From assembly GCA_023374025.1 (NCBI GenBank), contig SIJG01000022.1:1-64000 (forward strand): a stretch of DNA of 64,000 nucleotides, written 5' to 3'. Shown piece after piece: positions 44,681 to 56,010 of the stretch. The position numbers and the translations under genes are program-made. Source of the DNA: Heterodera schachtii (taxonomy: Eukaryota > Nematoda > Chromadorea > Rhabditida > Heteroderidae). Under the pieces are notes generated by a model. It had not been told where the DNA came from. It ran no database searches and saw nothing but the letters and a program-made list of their open reading frames with translations. Position 1 is the first letter of the stretch, and the number at the start of each line of letters is the position of its first letter.

Positions 44681-46450
44681 CGTATTAATCCTTTTTGTTG
44701 CCTCCTTCCTTGTTGTTGGTCACGTGTCGCCTGTTCTGTCCATACCAACAGTCATTTGCCCATGTCCTAAGGTCCGCAAACAAAACAGCATTCGCCACGA
44801 GAACTGTTTTGATTCTCATTCGCCTTGCATTTGGCCGTTGTGCGTCTTCTTCCATTCTTCTTTTGACACAAATGTTGACGTACTGCTTGAATTGCTCTGC
44901 TGCGTTGTGTGTCAATTTTCGTTGTTTTTCCGCAACCACTGCAAATCCTGTATTTGTCAATTCTAAATTGGTTATGGTTAACCATAAAAACATGTTCCAT
45001 ATTCTTCCCTCCACTTAGTTTTAAAGCAGAAATCAATAGTCAGTATTTTTCATAGCTAGAGCAACTTTGCCCTTCCCAAAAAATTCACTGAGTACTCATC
45101 CCTAAGACTTGAGCTTTGACCAAAATTAGCAATTAAAATCAATAACATATTTGGAGATAAGTTGCTTTCAACGCCGTTAAATTTTGAATTGCCACAGCAG
45201 TTTGAGAAAATTGTCGGGCAACAAGTGCAGAGGTTGGCGTGTCTACAATATACGCATTTAAAAAAAATTTCGGGCAGACAACAATTGACACTTCATCTTT
45301 GGTGTCCTTCTCTTCCACGTTGATTGTTGGTATGTCTTTCTTGTCTATTTCTGTTGGGACAGTCTCTCGCCCAGTGACCATTTTGTCTGCAAATGACACT
45401 ATCCTTCAGGCGAAGTGCTGATCTCATCCTCGACAATGTCTCTGTCGCGCCTATTATTAATCCTGGTTGCCAAACAAATGCTTTCTGCGCCCATGCTTCA
45501 TCTACAAGGTCATACATCCGGTCCAATATGATGCGGAAAGAATCGCTGGCTTATGCTATCATCATCATATACATTAAAATCAACATCAATTGCTTTTATC
45601 TCATTTCATTCACTTTTATAATATTATCAATAGTCCCACTTTCCTCTTCTGGGTTTTGTGAGTATAACTCAGAATTCGAAGAACTAAAATATTCAAGCTT
45701 CCACTTTCGGTACTGCAATTATACTGCCTAAGCGTGGATACTGATTCAATTTTACATTTTGATAAACTAGTGCAAAATATGGCCATTTTTTCCTTATCCA
45801 GCCGAACAGCCAATGCACACTCACCCATTCTCTGGAAAATAATCGTCCTTAGCTGATCATCACTATTTTCATCCCTTTTTTGTCTTATTTGATATTCATC
45901 GCTTTCTGGTTTAATCAGTGCCCAGGCAAGAGCATCAGTACATTTTAAAGCTATTCCAGAATTAGAAGGACAGTCCACATTCTGAATATGTTCAGTTTGT
46001 TTCTTTTCATTACTTTCTTCAGTCTCTCTTAGTTCTCAGGTATTTTCTCAGTATCACATTTTCTTGCCAAGGCTGTCATTGTTTTTCTAATCATTTCACT
46101 ACAACGATTTCTGAAATTCTTTTCAATTCTTTCGCATTAGCACTTTGGCTTGCCAAAGCAATATTTTGATTTAAATTTTTATTGATTTCACCGTTTCCTT
46201 GCCCTTCCCTTCCATTATGACCCGTGCATTCCCCTTTTATTTTGCTTGCCGAAGCAACTGATTGTATACCAAGTTCATTAGTACTACTTTCCCCAGAAAG
46301 ATTCTTAGTTTGATCATCATTATTGCTTGCCGAAGCAGTTATTCTTCCCTTGCTTGCCTCCCCCTCCTCCTCCAATGTCAGCATTTCGAGCAGACGTAAT
46401 TCGTTTGTGTCAGTCAAAGTCGTTGTAGGCGGCAGCCGAGTGTTTGACAT
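44680..46450 (-). pseudogene. Frameshifted gag-like relic with a zinc knuckle
   Basis: The minus strand encodes a chain of blocks in different frames: from ATG 46450 a Ser/Asn-rich part (ITASASNNDDQ, SVASASK); after a frameshift CSEMIRKTMTALARKCDTEK; then CTDALAWALIKPESDEYQIR and RMGECALAVRLDKEKMAIF; then WQPGLIIGATETLSRMRSAL and the knuckle-like CRQNGHWARDCPNRN, which lacks the first cysteine of CX2CX4HX4C; lower down CSGCGKTTKIDTQ with further Cys/His. The knuckle and layout suggest a retroelement Gag, but no reverse transcriptase is present. Could also be a decayed host gene. Confidence 0.4.
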
Positions 46451-46469
46451 TCCTGAAATTGATTAGGTA

Positions 46470-47690
46470 TGTGTTATTAATTTAATTAATTTTAGTAATT
46501 AGAATAGTAATAGGAGTATTTATAATTTTCACTAGGACCGTATTCCTTTTTATTTCTGAGAATGATATTCTGAGAACCCTTACAGAAAAATTAATTTGAT
46601 TAATTTACATATCATAAACAGAGAAGAGAAAAAAAAAAACAAAATATTGTTTATAACATGGATCGGAAAATATGGTCGAAATATGGACTAAATAAATGAA
46701 AATTCTCAAAACAAAAACGATAACATCAAGAAAAATTTTTTTTTTAAATAATTTGAATTTTCGGAAAGAGAGACAAAAAAAATTCATAAACTCATAAAAA
46801 AAATTTCAAGAAAGATGAATTATTTTAAAGATGAATTATAATGAAATAATAAAAATCTATATTTATTATTTTATAAAATCTATTATGCTTAGAGATGAAA
46901 GGAAAAAAATTTGCGAAAATTCTAAAATTTTGGTTAAAAATTCATTTTTTTAAGGAATTTTGGAGTCAGAGAAAAAATTACATTTATGATAGTTTTACAA
47001 AATTTTCGATTTTAAAGTCGTATTTTACCAAAACAAACAACAACAAAAAAAAAATTTTTGAGGGGTGTCTTTTTGAGATTTTGTTAAAATGCTTTAATAT
47101 GAATATACAATATGGAAATATAGACAAAATCATTAAAATGGAAAAAATGGAAATGAGAAAAAACATTTTTGAAGCATCAAACAAGTCTCAAAATATTATT
47201 TTATATGCTTTTTAGGCCAAAGTGTGAAAAAAATGGATGTTAAAATAAATCCGGTCCCTAATCATAGAAATCTTTGTTTTGCCTAAGCTTTTTGGTTAGC
47301 TATATTTACTGCCCGAGGTACTATTTTTAGTGTACTTATTTCTCATCATTAAATTCATTCATTTCGGATATTAATGATAGTCAATGCAGATTTGCTATTT
47401 AGCATATTTGAAAATGCATATTTCATAGGACAAAGGTGTACCGAAATATTATAACAAAACTAGGAAAATTAATAATATTTAAATCTATCTGGTTGTTAAA
47501 GGAGCATAATCTTGTGATTGCGAATTGACTTTGTTGCAGACCTCATCAAAGGATTGGCGGAAATAGGTTAAAAAAAATTTTGATTTGAAAAAGAAACCTG
47601 TTTAATGAAAATTTAGTGAAAATAAGAAGAAAAAAAAGGTAAAGTGAACAGTACAAAAACGAAATGATCTATTTAAATATTTTCAATCAT
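46470..47690. other. AT-rich region with no gene seen
   Basis: Low-complexity AT-rich sequence; frames of about 60-106 codons are Lys/Phe/Ile-rich and unsupported. A tattgttaaaggagcat stretch near 47500 was not recognised. Confidence 0.5.
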
Positions 47691-48156
47691 TCTGCTCGTC
47701 CATAATCATCAACCAAATTTTCCTTATTTTTGGTCATCAGCGCTCTTTTTATGAAAGACACTTTTAGCACACTTTGATCACTTTTTCCCATTTGGGCATT
47801 ATCCATTTTAATCATTTGCCACTTCTGTGTTCGGATAGAAATGACAAAAATGAACAACCAATCAAATTACAAAAAAAAAAAATATAATCACTTTTTTTCC
47901 TATTTAATCAATTTAATGCTCCATTTTAATCAGTTGTTTCAGTTTATCTATTTCATTCTGATCACTTATTTTCTGTCCATCTTTGTTAATCTATTCAAAT
48001 GGTCTTTCAACGTGAACTGCTTAATCTTCTCGGCGAGACTGAAACCGAAGTGGCTTCAGCCCACACTCGATCTGAATGTACTGCATTATTTTGGTTTGTC
48101 CAAGCACCACCCTTAATTATCAATATGTAAAAGAGAAAGTTTGGAGCAGTAGCATG

Positions 48157-48228
48157 TCCGTTGTGGTCTAGTGGTTAGGATTTGAGACTCTCACTCTCAA
48201 GGCCGGGGTTCGATTCCCCGCAACGGAA
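48157..48228 (+). tRNA. tRNA-Glu (anticodon CTC), second copy
   Basis: Identical 72-nt sequence to 23489-23560, with full acceptor pairing, A and B boxes and anticodon CTC. Carried in the duplicated block. Block 3 begins downstream of this point and lacks the tRNA. Confidence 0.95.
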
Positions 48229-49792
48229 TTACCTTTTTATTTTTATTTATTTTCTGAATACATAGAACATTGTCGAAAATATCCGTTAAAATTGCATTGC
48301 ATTTTAAAGCTAAAAATTTCATTTTTTATTCGTAAGTCATTTCTTAAATTCCGCCAAGGAGTAATGAATTGAAATAATAAATTTATAAGAAAAATTTAAG
48401 GCAAACAAATTAAATATTATTGAAATCATTCAATTTGGCTGTTTTAAGTAATTATTGATTTCATTTTTTCATTTTTACCCAACATAGTTTTTTTTATTAT
48501 TATTAATTTTTCCTTATTCGAAAGATTTATTATTTCTTTAGAAAAAAGCAAAGCAAAGTTGTTTATTGGTGGAAAAATTTATTTAAATGATGAAAATAAA
48601 TGTGCTTTAAATTGGTGGTCCAAAAATTGCATATTTTGTTTGAAGGTAAATAAGCGAAGGAATTCATATAGCAAAATGCGATCGGAAAGTGTGTATGTGT
48701 ATGTGTGTTGTGTGGTGGTGGTGATCAATCAACATGAGAAGAGAAGCGAACTATTGAAGGAACAAATTATGAAAATTAATTAATTGATCAATTAATCAAT
48801 TAATTAATGATAATTAAAGACATTGTGTGTAAAATGAAAAGAATTATGAGCTGTGCGTGAGCCAAAAACATTTCTGTTATACCTATCCGAGAAATTAGGT
48901 CGAGACGACGAAGTTTGGGATTTTTCTTTGTGGCATTTCCGAAATTCCATTTATGATCAGCCTAATCCGTGGAGATCAATTGAAGCTAAAGCACAGCCAT
49001 GGTAAAAACAGAAAATGTCGAGAATTCTTGCCATTATTAATTAGTTAAAATTTAGCTGAAATGAGATGAATCAAATAATATTTAACTAAATATAAAATGA
49101 CATTTTAATTACAATTTCACAAATCTTTGGTGTAACTGAATAGGCCAGTAATATTAGCTAATCTCAGATCGAGTTGGAGTAATTGATCCAGTTTTTGCGG
49201 AAAATTTGGAGGCCGGTTACACCAACAAACAATTACTTATTAACTGAGAATGAAAATTTCGGTAATTAATTCATTAATGGATTGTTAAAAATATTTTTCA
49301 TAATTGGGTTTGAAAACAATTAACATTAGTGAGTTTAAAGAACAATTTATGTACATCTTTCATTGTCTTCTTGGCTCAAACCACAAACATATCAATGGTG
49401 AGCTCAAATAGCAGAAACAGAAGCGAAAAAACATCGCTTAATTAATTAGTAAAGTTGAGAAAATGTTAAAAACAAAATCCATTATTTTAATTAATTCATT
49501 AATTTCAGAAGACTAATAATATTGGAAATGAAAATGATGGATTTTGTTCGAGAAATTAAAGTGATGAGAAATGAAAACGCCAGAAAAATTGTTGAAACTG
49601 TATTGAACGATGCGTGTATGAATGCCGTACAAATTTCGGTTTTTCCTAATTAAAAAACAGACAAACACCGCCCAAGTACAGTCTTCACAAAAATTTGGAT
49701 AAGTACTGTCCATCCAGAGAATACAGTCTCCTGCCTCCATCATTCAAATTTGGCATCCAAATACAGTATGATGATGACGCATTGCCCCCGGC

Positions 49793-50489
49793 CTAATGTG
49801 CCAAATACGGTGGCGGCATGCGCTGCCCGACAGGCGTCAAGCCGCCGCGCATCGACTGCTGCAGGTGATGGTCCCGCAAGAACGGGTTGAACGGTTGCTG
49901 CTGCGGTTGCCGCAACGGTGTCGGCGACGCGTCAATGTGCTGAAAGGACGGGGCGGTCGCCTGCTGCTGCAACTGCTGCTGTTGCTGGTGGTGGTGCGGT
50001 TCCGGTGGACTGAACGTGCTGTACTGCTGCTGCTGTAAAATTAAATCAAAACAATTTGAATGCATTTAATTTTTAGGAAAATAAATAATAATGGCATGAA
50101 TGATGAAAAAAATCTTTGAGTTTGGAATTTATGTCACCAAAAATTGGCATAAATTGAACTCAAATTTTTAGAAAATTTATTTGCCATTTTTGGGTCAAAA
50201 TTTCAAAAAAAAATGGTTAATTGGGGTCCGGCAGTGCCAATAGATGCAGCCGGGAAACTTTTTTTGAATTTTTAATGCACTAGAACGATAAAACACCGGG
50301 ACATAATATTCCAGATTTAAACCTGGACATGGCATTTAAAATTCCCATTTTTCTATCACCTGAGATGGCCGATGTTGGTAACCGAGTCGGGGACTGGTTG
50401 GCATTGTGCCCGGCGGCGGGGTGTGTTCATGTTGGCCCATCAACGGACTCTTTTTGAGCACTGCTTGTGACTGGGGCGGCGGTCGGTAG
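49793..50489 (-). pseudogene. Duplicated last two dystroglycan exons
   Basis: 50489-50360 and 50032-49793 are near copies of dystroglycan exons 10 (130 bp) and 11. Both keep their splice acceptors (AAAAG and TTTTACAG), the GTGAT donor, the frame, and the ending PPPYLAH plus stop; exon 11 here has one extra Gln. No upstream dystroglycan exons accompany them. They could be dead, or serve as alternative 3' exons for the gene at 55214-62261, which lies upstream on the same strand. Confidence 0.75.
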
Positions 50490-51194
50490 CTTTTAAATAA
50501 TTTGAAATTTTTTGAAAAAATTAATGAAAAATGAAGAAATTAAAACTTTTCTGGATTTTATTTGCAAAATTAAGAAAAATTCAATTTTTATCAACAGTTA
50601 ATTTAATAAATTTTTAAAAATTAGTTTATATATAGAAATTTTATAATAAAATTTAAATATTTTAATATTAAATTTATAATTTAAAAAAATTGGGTTTGTA
50701 AACAATTAACATTTTAAAGTGAGTTGAATGAACAATTTATGTACACCTTTCATTGTCTTCTTGGCTCAAACCACAAACATATCAATGGTGAGCTGAAATA
50801 GCAGAGGATTAAATGTGATTTCGTCCTTTTCTCAACAAGTACTATCCGTAAAAAATAGGTAAACCTAAAAATCCTTGCTCTAGTGATCAACGAAGAATAT
50901 TTTTTCAAAATCCGGCACGTTTTTTAAACCATTCTGAAAAAAATTTGGCGACCATAAGCGTTACCATAAAAAATTGGTTTTAAATTTTAACAGAAAATGG
51001 GGATAAATTTATGTGAGAACAGTTAAAAGAAAATTGTCCAAATTGAATAGTCAAATATGCCTTCTTTGTTTCGACAGAAAAATGAAAAGGCACCCGAAAA
51101 TAGAAAAAAAATGGAAAGTCCAAAGACCGATAGGAAAGTTTTTTCTATGTTTCTCTTCTTCCATCACTTAGCTTCTTTCTTCTGCAGATCATCA

Positions 51195-53058
51195 TCAATG
51201 CTTGCTGACCCTTTTTTTCACATTTGATGGCTCATCAATGTCAATTATGTCCATTTTTCCAACAATTTTGTCCACTTTTTTCACTTTCAGTTTGGCCTCC
51301 TCACACGGGTCAGGCACCAACAACTGCTTCAACTCGTCGCAATTCTCCATTTTCTTCATCATGTCACCAATATGGGCATTTGTGGACATGAACAAAATGC
51401 CAAGCAGCTCTTCGAGCGAAATTTGCAATTGTTTGTTGCCCATTGATTCGTCGTTGTACATTTTTTGGAACTGTTCAAACGCATTTTGTTGGACCTTTTC
51501 GGTTGGTTCGTTGCCTAACATTCCCATAAATTTGGTCACAGCCTCGCACATTGTTGAACAAGCAAAAATAAAATAATTAATTACAAAACATTTAAAAATT
51601 CAAAATATGAGAAGCTAATACGGTGTTGTTAAGACATAAAAAGAAATGACGGATTTGTCTCGGTAGCTCAATGGTAAATCTGCCCATTGAATGGGTGGAT
51701 GAGTGGGTTCGATTCCCACCCGATGCCAAACATTTTACCCATTTCTTATTATACCCAATCCAAGTTGTTGCGCAATGTCCCACAGCCTTTCGCTTTCTTG
51801 CTTTAATTGTTTCAGAATTTCAAACTTTTCACTGTCATTTAAATTTTTATTCTGCAAAAGTTTCATTCGCTTTTCGTATTCTTCCACAACACTATGAAAT
51901 TCCTCCAAATAATCACGGTTGTTTTTTTTATCTTTATAAGACAATTCGTTAATGGACGCTAATGTGCCTTCAAATTGAAATATAATTAACAATTTTGTGA
52001 AAACAAATAAAATAAGAATATTTTACGTGTGAACAAATTAACCATGTTTTGTTAATAGTTTTTTGTAAAATTATTTATCTATTATTAACCTTTAATTGAG
52101 TCACTCAAACTCCTAAACCGAGGCGGTGCATTTGAAAATTGTTTCGAAAATTCTGAATTTTCAAATTTCTCAAAATATGGGTCTTGTTTAAGAGCATTTT
52201 TGGCCTTCAATAGAATTTGGTTGTTCTCCGCTTCCTTTAACTTTTCGTTTTCTATTTTTTCTAGTAGACCCCGGCCTTTGAATGCTTTTTTCCATCTGTC
52301 AACCAAATCCCATGCTCTCTCATTTTCAAATTTTATCTTAAATAAAATTTTTAACGATATTTTAAAATAATTTTACCTCGAATTTTAAGCTTTTCCCATT
52401 TCCCCATTTGAATAGGTCCCGATAAACTGCTTTAATCGCTTCCATTGCTGAGCTCAGTTGGAGTTCACCCTGCTCCACAAGAAAGCGTGGCTTTACACAC
52501 AAACATTTCACTGAATTTCCCAAATTTTATTTAATTTATTATTAAAGTATATCGGTTTTTGGTTTAATTTCCTTCAAAAAATAACTCACATTCCTTTAAA
52601 CGCTGTTCTCCTTCATCAATATTCGTTGAAAGTGTGGCCATGAAATCTTTCCGCTTTTCCTTGCATTTCCAACTTTTCACGAATGCATCGGCTGCCAATG
52701 CCTTCATTTTCCAATTTTCACAAATTTCTTTTAATTCTCCGATGGAATCTTTTCCAATTTTTTTCGGCTTATTATAAAATTTGTCCTTTTCACATTCCCA
52801 TAAAGCTATCATATTACGCCAAAAGAATGTTTTGCCAATTTGAATTGCTTTTTCCATGTCTTTGTCCTCCGTTGTGTCATCTTCAATCACTTCAAATTGG
52901 AAATCATCTGAGGACTTATCATTCTCATCATTGTTATTTTCTCCAACTAATAAATTTTTAATTCCACTCACGAAATTGTGAATTCCACCCGCAGAATTGG
53001 CAATTCCATTCATGGTGATCAGCAGAATTAAAAGTTGCATGAAAGGGATTCGGCACAT
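51195..53058 (-). CDS. Secreted-family protein, copy G
   Basis: Exons 53058-52590, 52510-52377, 52336-52090 and 51967-51755 agree in phase. Exon 5 is 51542-51195. The start gives MCRIPFMQLLILLITMNGIA, a likely signal peptide. The body is charged with WECEKD, ICENW, KCLCVKPRF, KFENERAWDLVDRW and DPCEEAKLKVKK. Exon 3 here must use AAAG/GTTAATAA as donor because the CGTAAA alternative of other copies is absent. As in copies B and C, exon 4 ends in phase 1 but exon 5 is open in phase 0, so the last junction is unresolved. The gene lies between the two dystroglycan tail duplicates. Confidence 0.6.
51657..51727 (+). other. tRNA-like relic in intron 4 of copy G
   Basis: Best preserved of the three: GTCTCGG and CCGATGC acceptor arms, A box GGTAGCTCAATGG, a perfect T arm GTGGG/CCCAC. 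The D-stem closing side is changed (AAAT for GAGC) and the anticodon arm depends on wobble pairs. A pseudo-tRNA rather than a functional gene. Confidence 0.6.
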
Positions 53059-53400
53059 TTTGAAAAATTAAAAAAATAATAAATGAATGAAATTTTGGAG
53101 GATCTGCTGGGAATTTATGCGCATTGTCTAACACGTATAATATGGGCATTCGGGGAATTGGCATGACTTTTCATGAAGAGAATTAGTTATTGCCTCAATA
53201 AAATTTGGCATTTATTGGCCATACAATCAATTCCAATTCTACTTTTACAATGTAAAATTGGCTTGACATTGCGCGATGTTTAATAAAGTTAATTATATTG
53301 CCTTAATAAAATTTGGCATTATTAGTCAGAAAATCAATCCCAATGCATTTGGCAATGTTTAATTGGCTTGTAATTGCTTATTCAAAAAAAAAAGTAAAAA
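53059..53400 (-). promoter_or_regulatory. 5' flank of family copy G
   Basis: Shared upstream block with GCGCATAAATTCCC (TATA-like) and ACGTGTTAGACAATGCGC-type sequence. Three ATGCCA hexamers (minus strand) occur at about 53158, 53203 and 53312. One ancestral, non-amplified 104-bp-like unit can be traced here. Confidence 0.45.
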
Positions 53401-53409
53401 AGCACAAAA

Positions 53410-53830
53410 AACTAATGAGTTATAGTGAGAGATAAGAAAAAATAAACAACCAACCGAAATTAGAGAAAAATAAAAAGGTAGACAGTACAAAAACTAAATG
53501 ATCATGGTCCTGTGAATCGTGACCATGACCATGATCCAAAAAATCCGTAAAGTTCACCTACAAGCGATTCGGACCTTTTTTAAATGATTTTGAGTTTGGG
53601 AGATATCATATGAGATTTACTTACCTAATTTTTTAAGAAAAATAAGAGTTCTTGGTGGAAAATTTTTGAAAATTTGTTGGGATTTGTCAACGAGTGGGCT
53701 TTATTCAAAAAAATTTTCAGCAGAGGGAATTGGGCCGGCGATGCCGATAGGCGCCGCCGGAGAAAATATGCAATTCTGAAATTTTTAAATTTTCTCCCGT
53801 GTAAATTATTTAATTTTTAATTTATTTAGA
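53410..53830. other. Intergenic DNA with a short GC-rich hairpin
   Basis: A CATGGTC/GACCATG run at 53506-53535 and one copy of the dispersed hairpin GGCGATGCCGATAGGCGCCG at about 53738. No gene seen. Confidence 0.4.
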
Positions 53831-53844
53831 ATAATATTCACGAT

Positions 53845-56010
53845 ATCATTCAATAAGAATATTAATTTGATACTTTTAAATAATTTTATGTTTTTTTTTT
53901 CCTTTTTACTCAACCTAATTTCTTTTAATTTTTCATATTTTTGAAAAATTTTATCGTTTCTTTAGAAAAAAGCAAAGCAAAATTGTTTATTGATGAAAAA
54001 TTTATTTAAATGATGAAAATAAATGTGCTTTAAATTGGTGGTTGAAAAAATTGCATATTTTGTTTGAAGGTAAATAAGCGAAGGAATTCATATAGCAAAA
54101 TGCGATCGGAAAGTGTGTATGTGTATGTGTGTTGTGTGGTGGTGGTGATCAATCAACCTGAGAAGAGAAGCGAACTATTGAAGGAACAAATTATGAAAAT
54201 TAATTAATTGATCAATTAATTATGGTAATTAAAGACATTGTATATAAAACGAAACAAAATTATGAGCTGTGCGTGAGCTAAAAACAATTCTGTAATGTCC
54301 TGGAAATTACGTCGATAAGGCGAAGTTTGGGATTTTACTTTATGGAATTTCCGAAATTCCGTTTCTGATCAGTTTAATCTATGGGGATTAATTTAAGATA
54401 AAGCACAGCCCTGGTAAAGACAGAAAATGTCGAGAAATTTTGCCATTATTATTTAGTTAAAATTTAGCTGAAATGAGATGAATCAAATAATATTTAACTA
54501 AATAAAAATGACATTTTAATTACAATTTCTCAATTCTTTGGTGTAACTGAATAGGCTAGTAGTATTAGCTAATCTCAGATCGAGTTGGAATAATTGATCC
54601 AGTTTTTGCGGAAAATTTGGAGGCCGGTTACACCAACAAACAATTACTTATTAACTGAGAATGAAAATTTCGGTAATTAATTCATTAATGGATTATTAAA
54701 AATATTTTTCATAATTGGGTTGAAAACAATTAACATTTTAAAGTGAGTTGAATGAACAATTTATGTACACCTTTCATTGTCTTCTTGGCTCAAACCACAA
54801 ACATATCAATGGTGAGCTGAAATAGCAGAGGATCAAAACAGAAGCGAAAAAACATCGCTTAATTAATTAGTAAAGTTGAGAAAATGTTAAAAACAAAATC
54901 CATTATTTTAATTAATTAATTCATTTCGGAAGACTAATAATATTGGAAATGAAAATGATGGATTTTGTTCGAGAAATTAAAGTGATGAGAAATGAAAACG
55001 CCAGAAAAATTGTTGAAACTGTATTGAACGATGCGTGTATGAATGCCGTACAAATTTCGGTTTTTCCTAATTAAAAAACAGGCAAACACCGCCCAAGTAC
55101 AGTCTTCACAAAAATTTGGATAAGTACTGTCCATCCAGAGAATACAGTCTCCTGCCTCCATCATTCAAATTTGGCATCCAAATACAGTATGATGATGACG
55201 CATTGCCCCCGGCCTAATGTGCCAAATACGGTGGCGGCATGCGCTGTCCGACAGGCGTCAGGCCGCCGCGCATCGACTGCTGCAGGTGATGGTCCCGCAA
55301 AAACGGATTGAACGGTTGCTGCGGTTGCCGCAACGGTGTCGGCGACGCGTCAATGTGCTGAAAGGACGGGGCGGTCGCCTGCTGCTGCAACTGCTGCTGT
55401 TGCTGGTGGTGGTGCGGTTCCGGTGGACTGAACGTGCTGTACTGCTGCTGCTGTAAAATTAAATCAAAACAATTTGAATGCATTTAATTTTTAGGAAAAT
55501 AAAATTAAAAATAATCAGGGAACGGATTTTTAGTCTTTTAACTATTTTTTGTAGGATAAAGCAAAAAACAGCTTCCAACTATTGTTAGCGACTTTTTTCA
55601 TCTATTTTGCTTTTTTTTTTGTCTATGCCAACTATTTTACTTATTTTACTGGGATCAGCGTAACTATTTTGAATTGGAAATCAATGAAAATGAATAAAAA
55701 TGGGGGAAAGCACGCCGGTAGGAATCCGCCAATAATCGGATGGACTTGTCCCGATAAAAAAAATGGGAATAAATTTTTCGCACTAATTTTTTCGGGACAT
55801 GTTATTCCAGAAATAAATAGAAATTGGGATATTTAAATTTCCATTTTTCTTTTTTCAATCACCTGAGATGGCCGATGTTGGTAACCGAGTCGGGGACTTG
55901 TTGGCATTGTGCCCGGCGGCGGGGTGTGTTCATGTTGGCCCATCAACGGACTCTTTTTGAGCACTGCTTGTGACTGGGGCGGCGGTCGGTAGCTTTTAAA
56001 AATTGGAAAT
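53845..56010. repeat. Segmental duplication block 3
   Basis: Counterpart of 48420-50520. It includes the functional last two exons of dystroglycan. Its left 450 bp also match block 1. A local insertion (55500-55850) differs from the one in block 2. Confidence 0.8.

Larger units (their letters stand above)
47700..50600. repeat. Segmental duplication block 2
   Basis: 47700-48870 matches block 1 (23045-24180). 48420-50520 matches 53845-56010 with an offset of about 5.42 kb, including the last two dystroglycan exons. The match is broken at 50050-50350 by unrelated DNA. Identity to block 3 looks above 95% around the exons. Confidence 0.8.
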
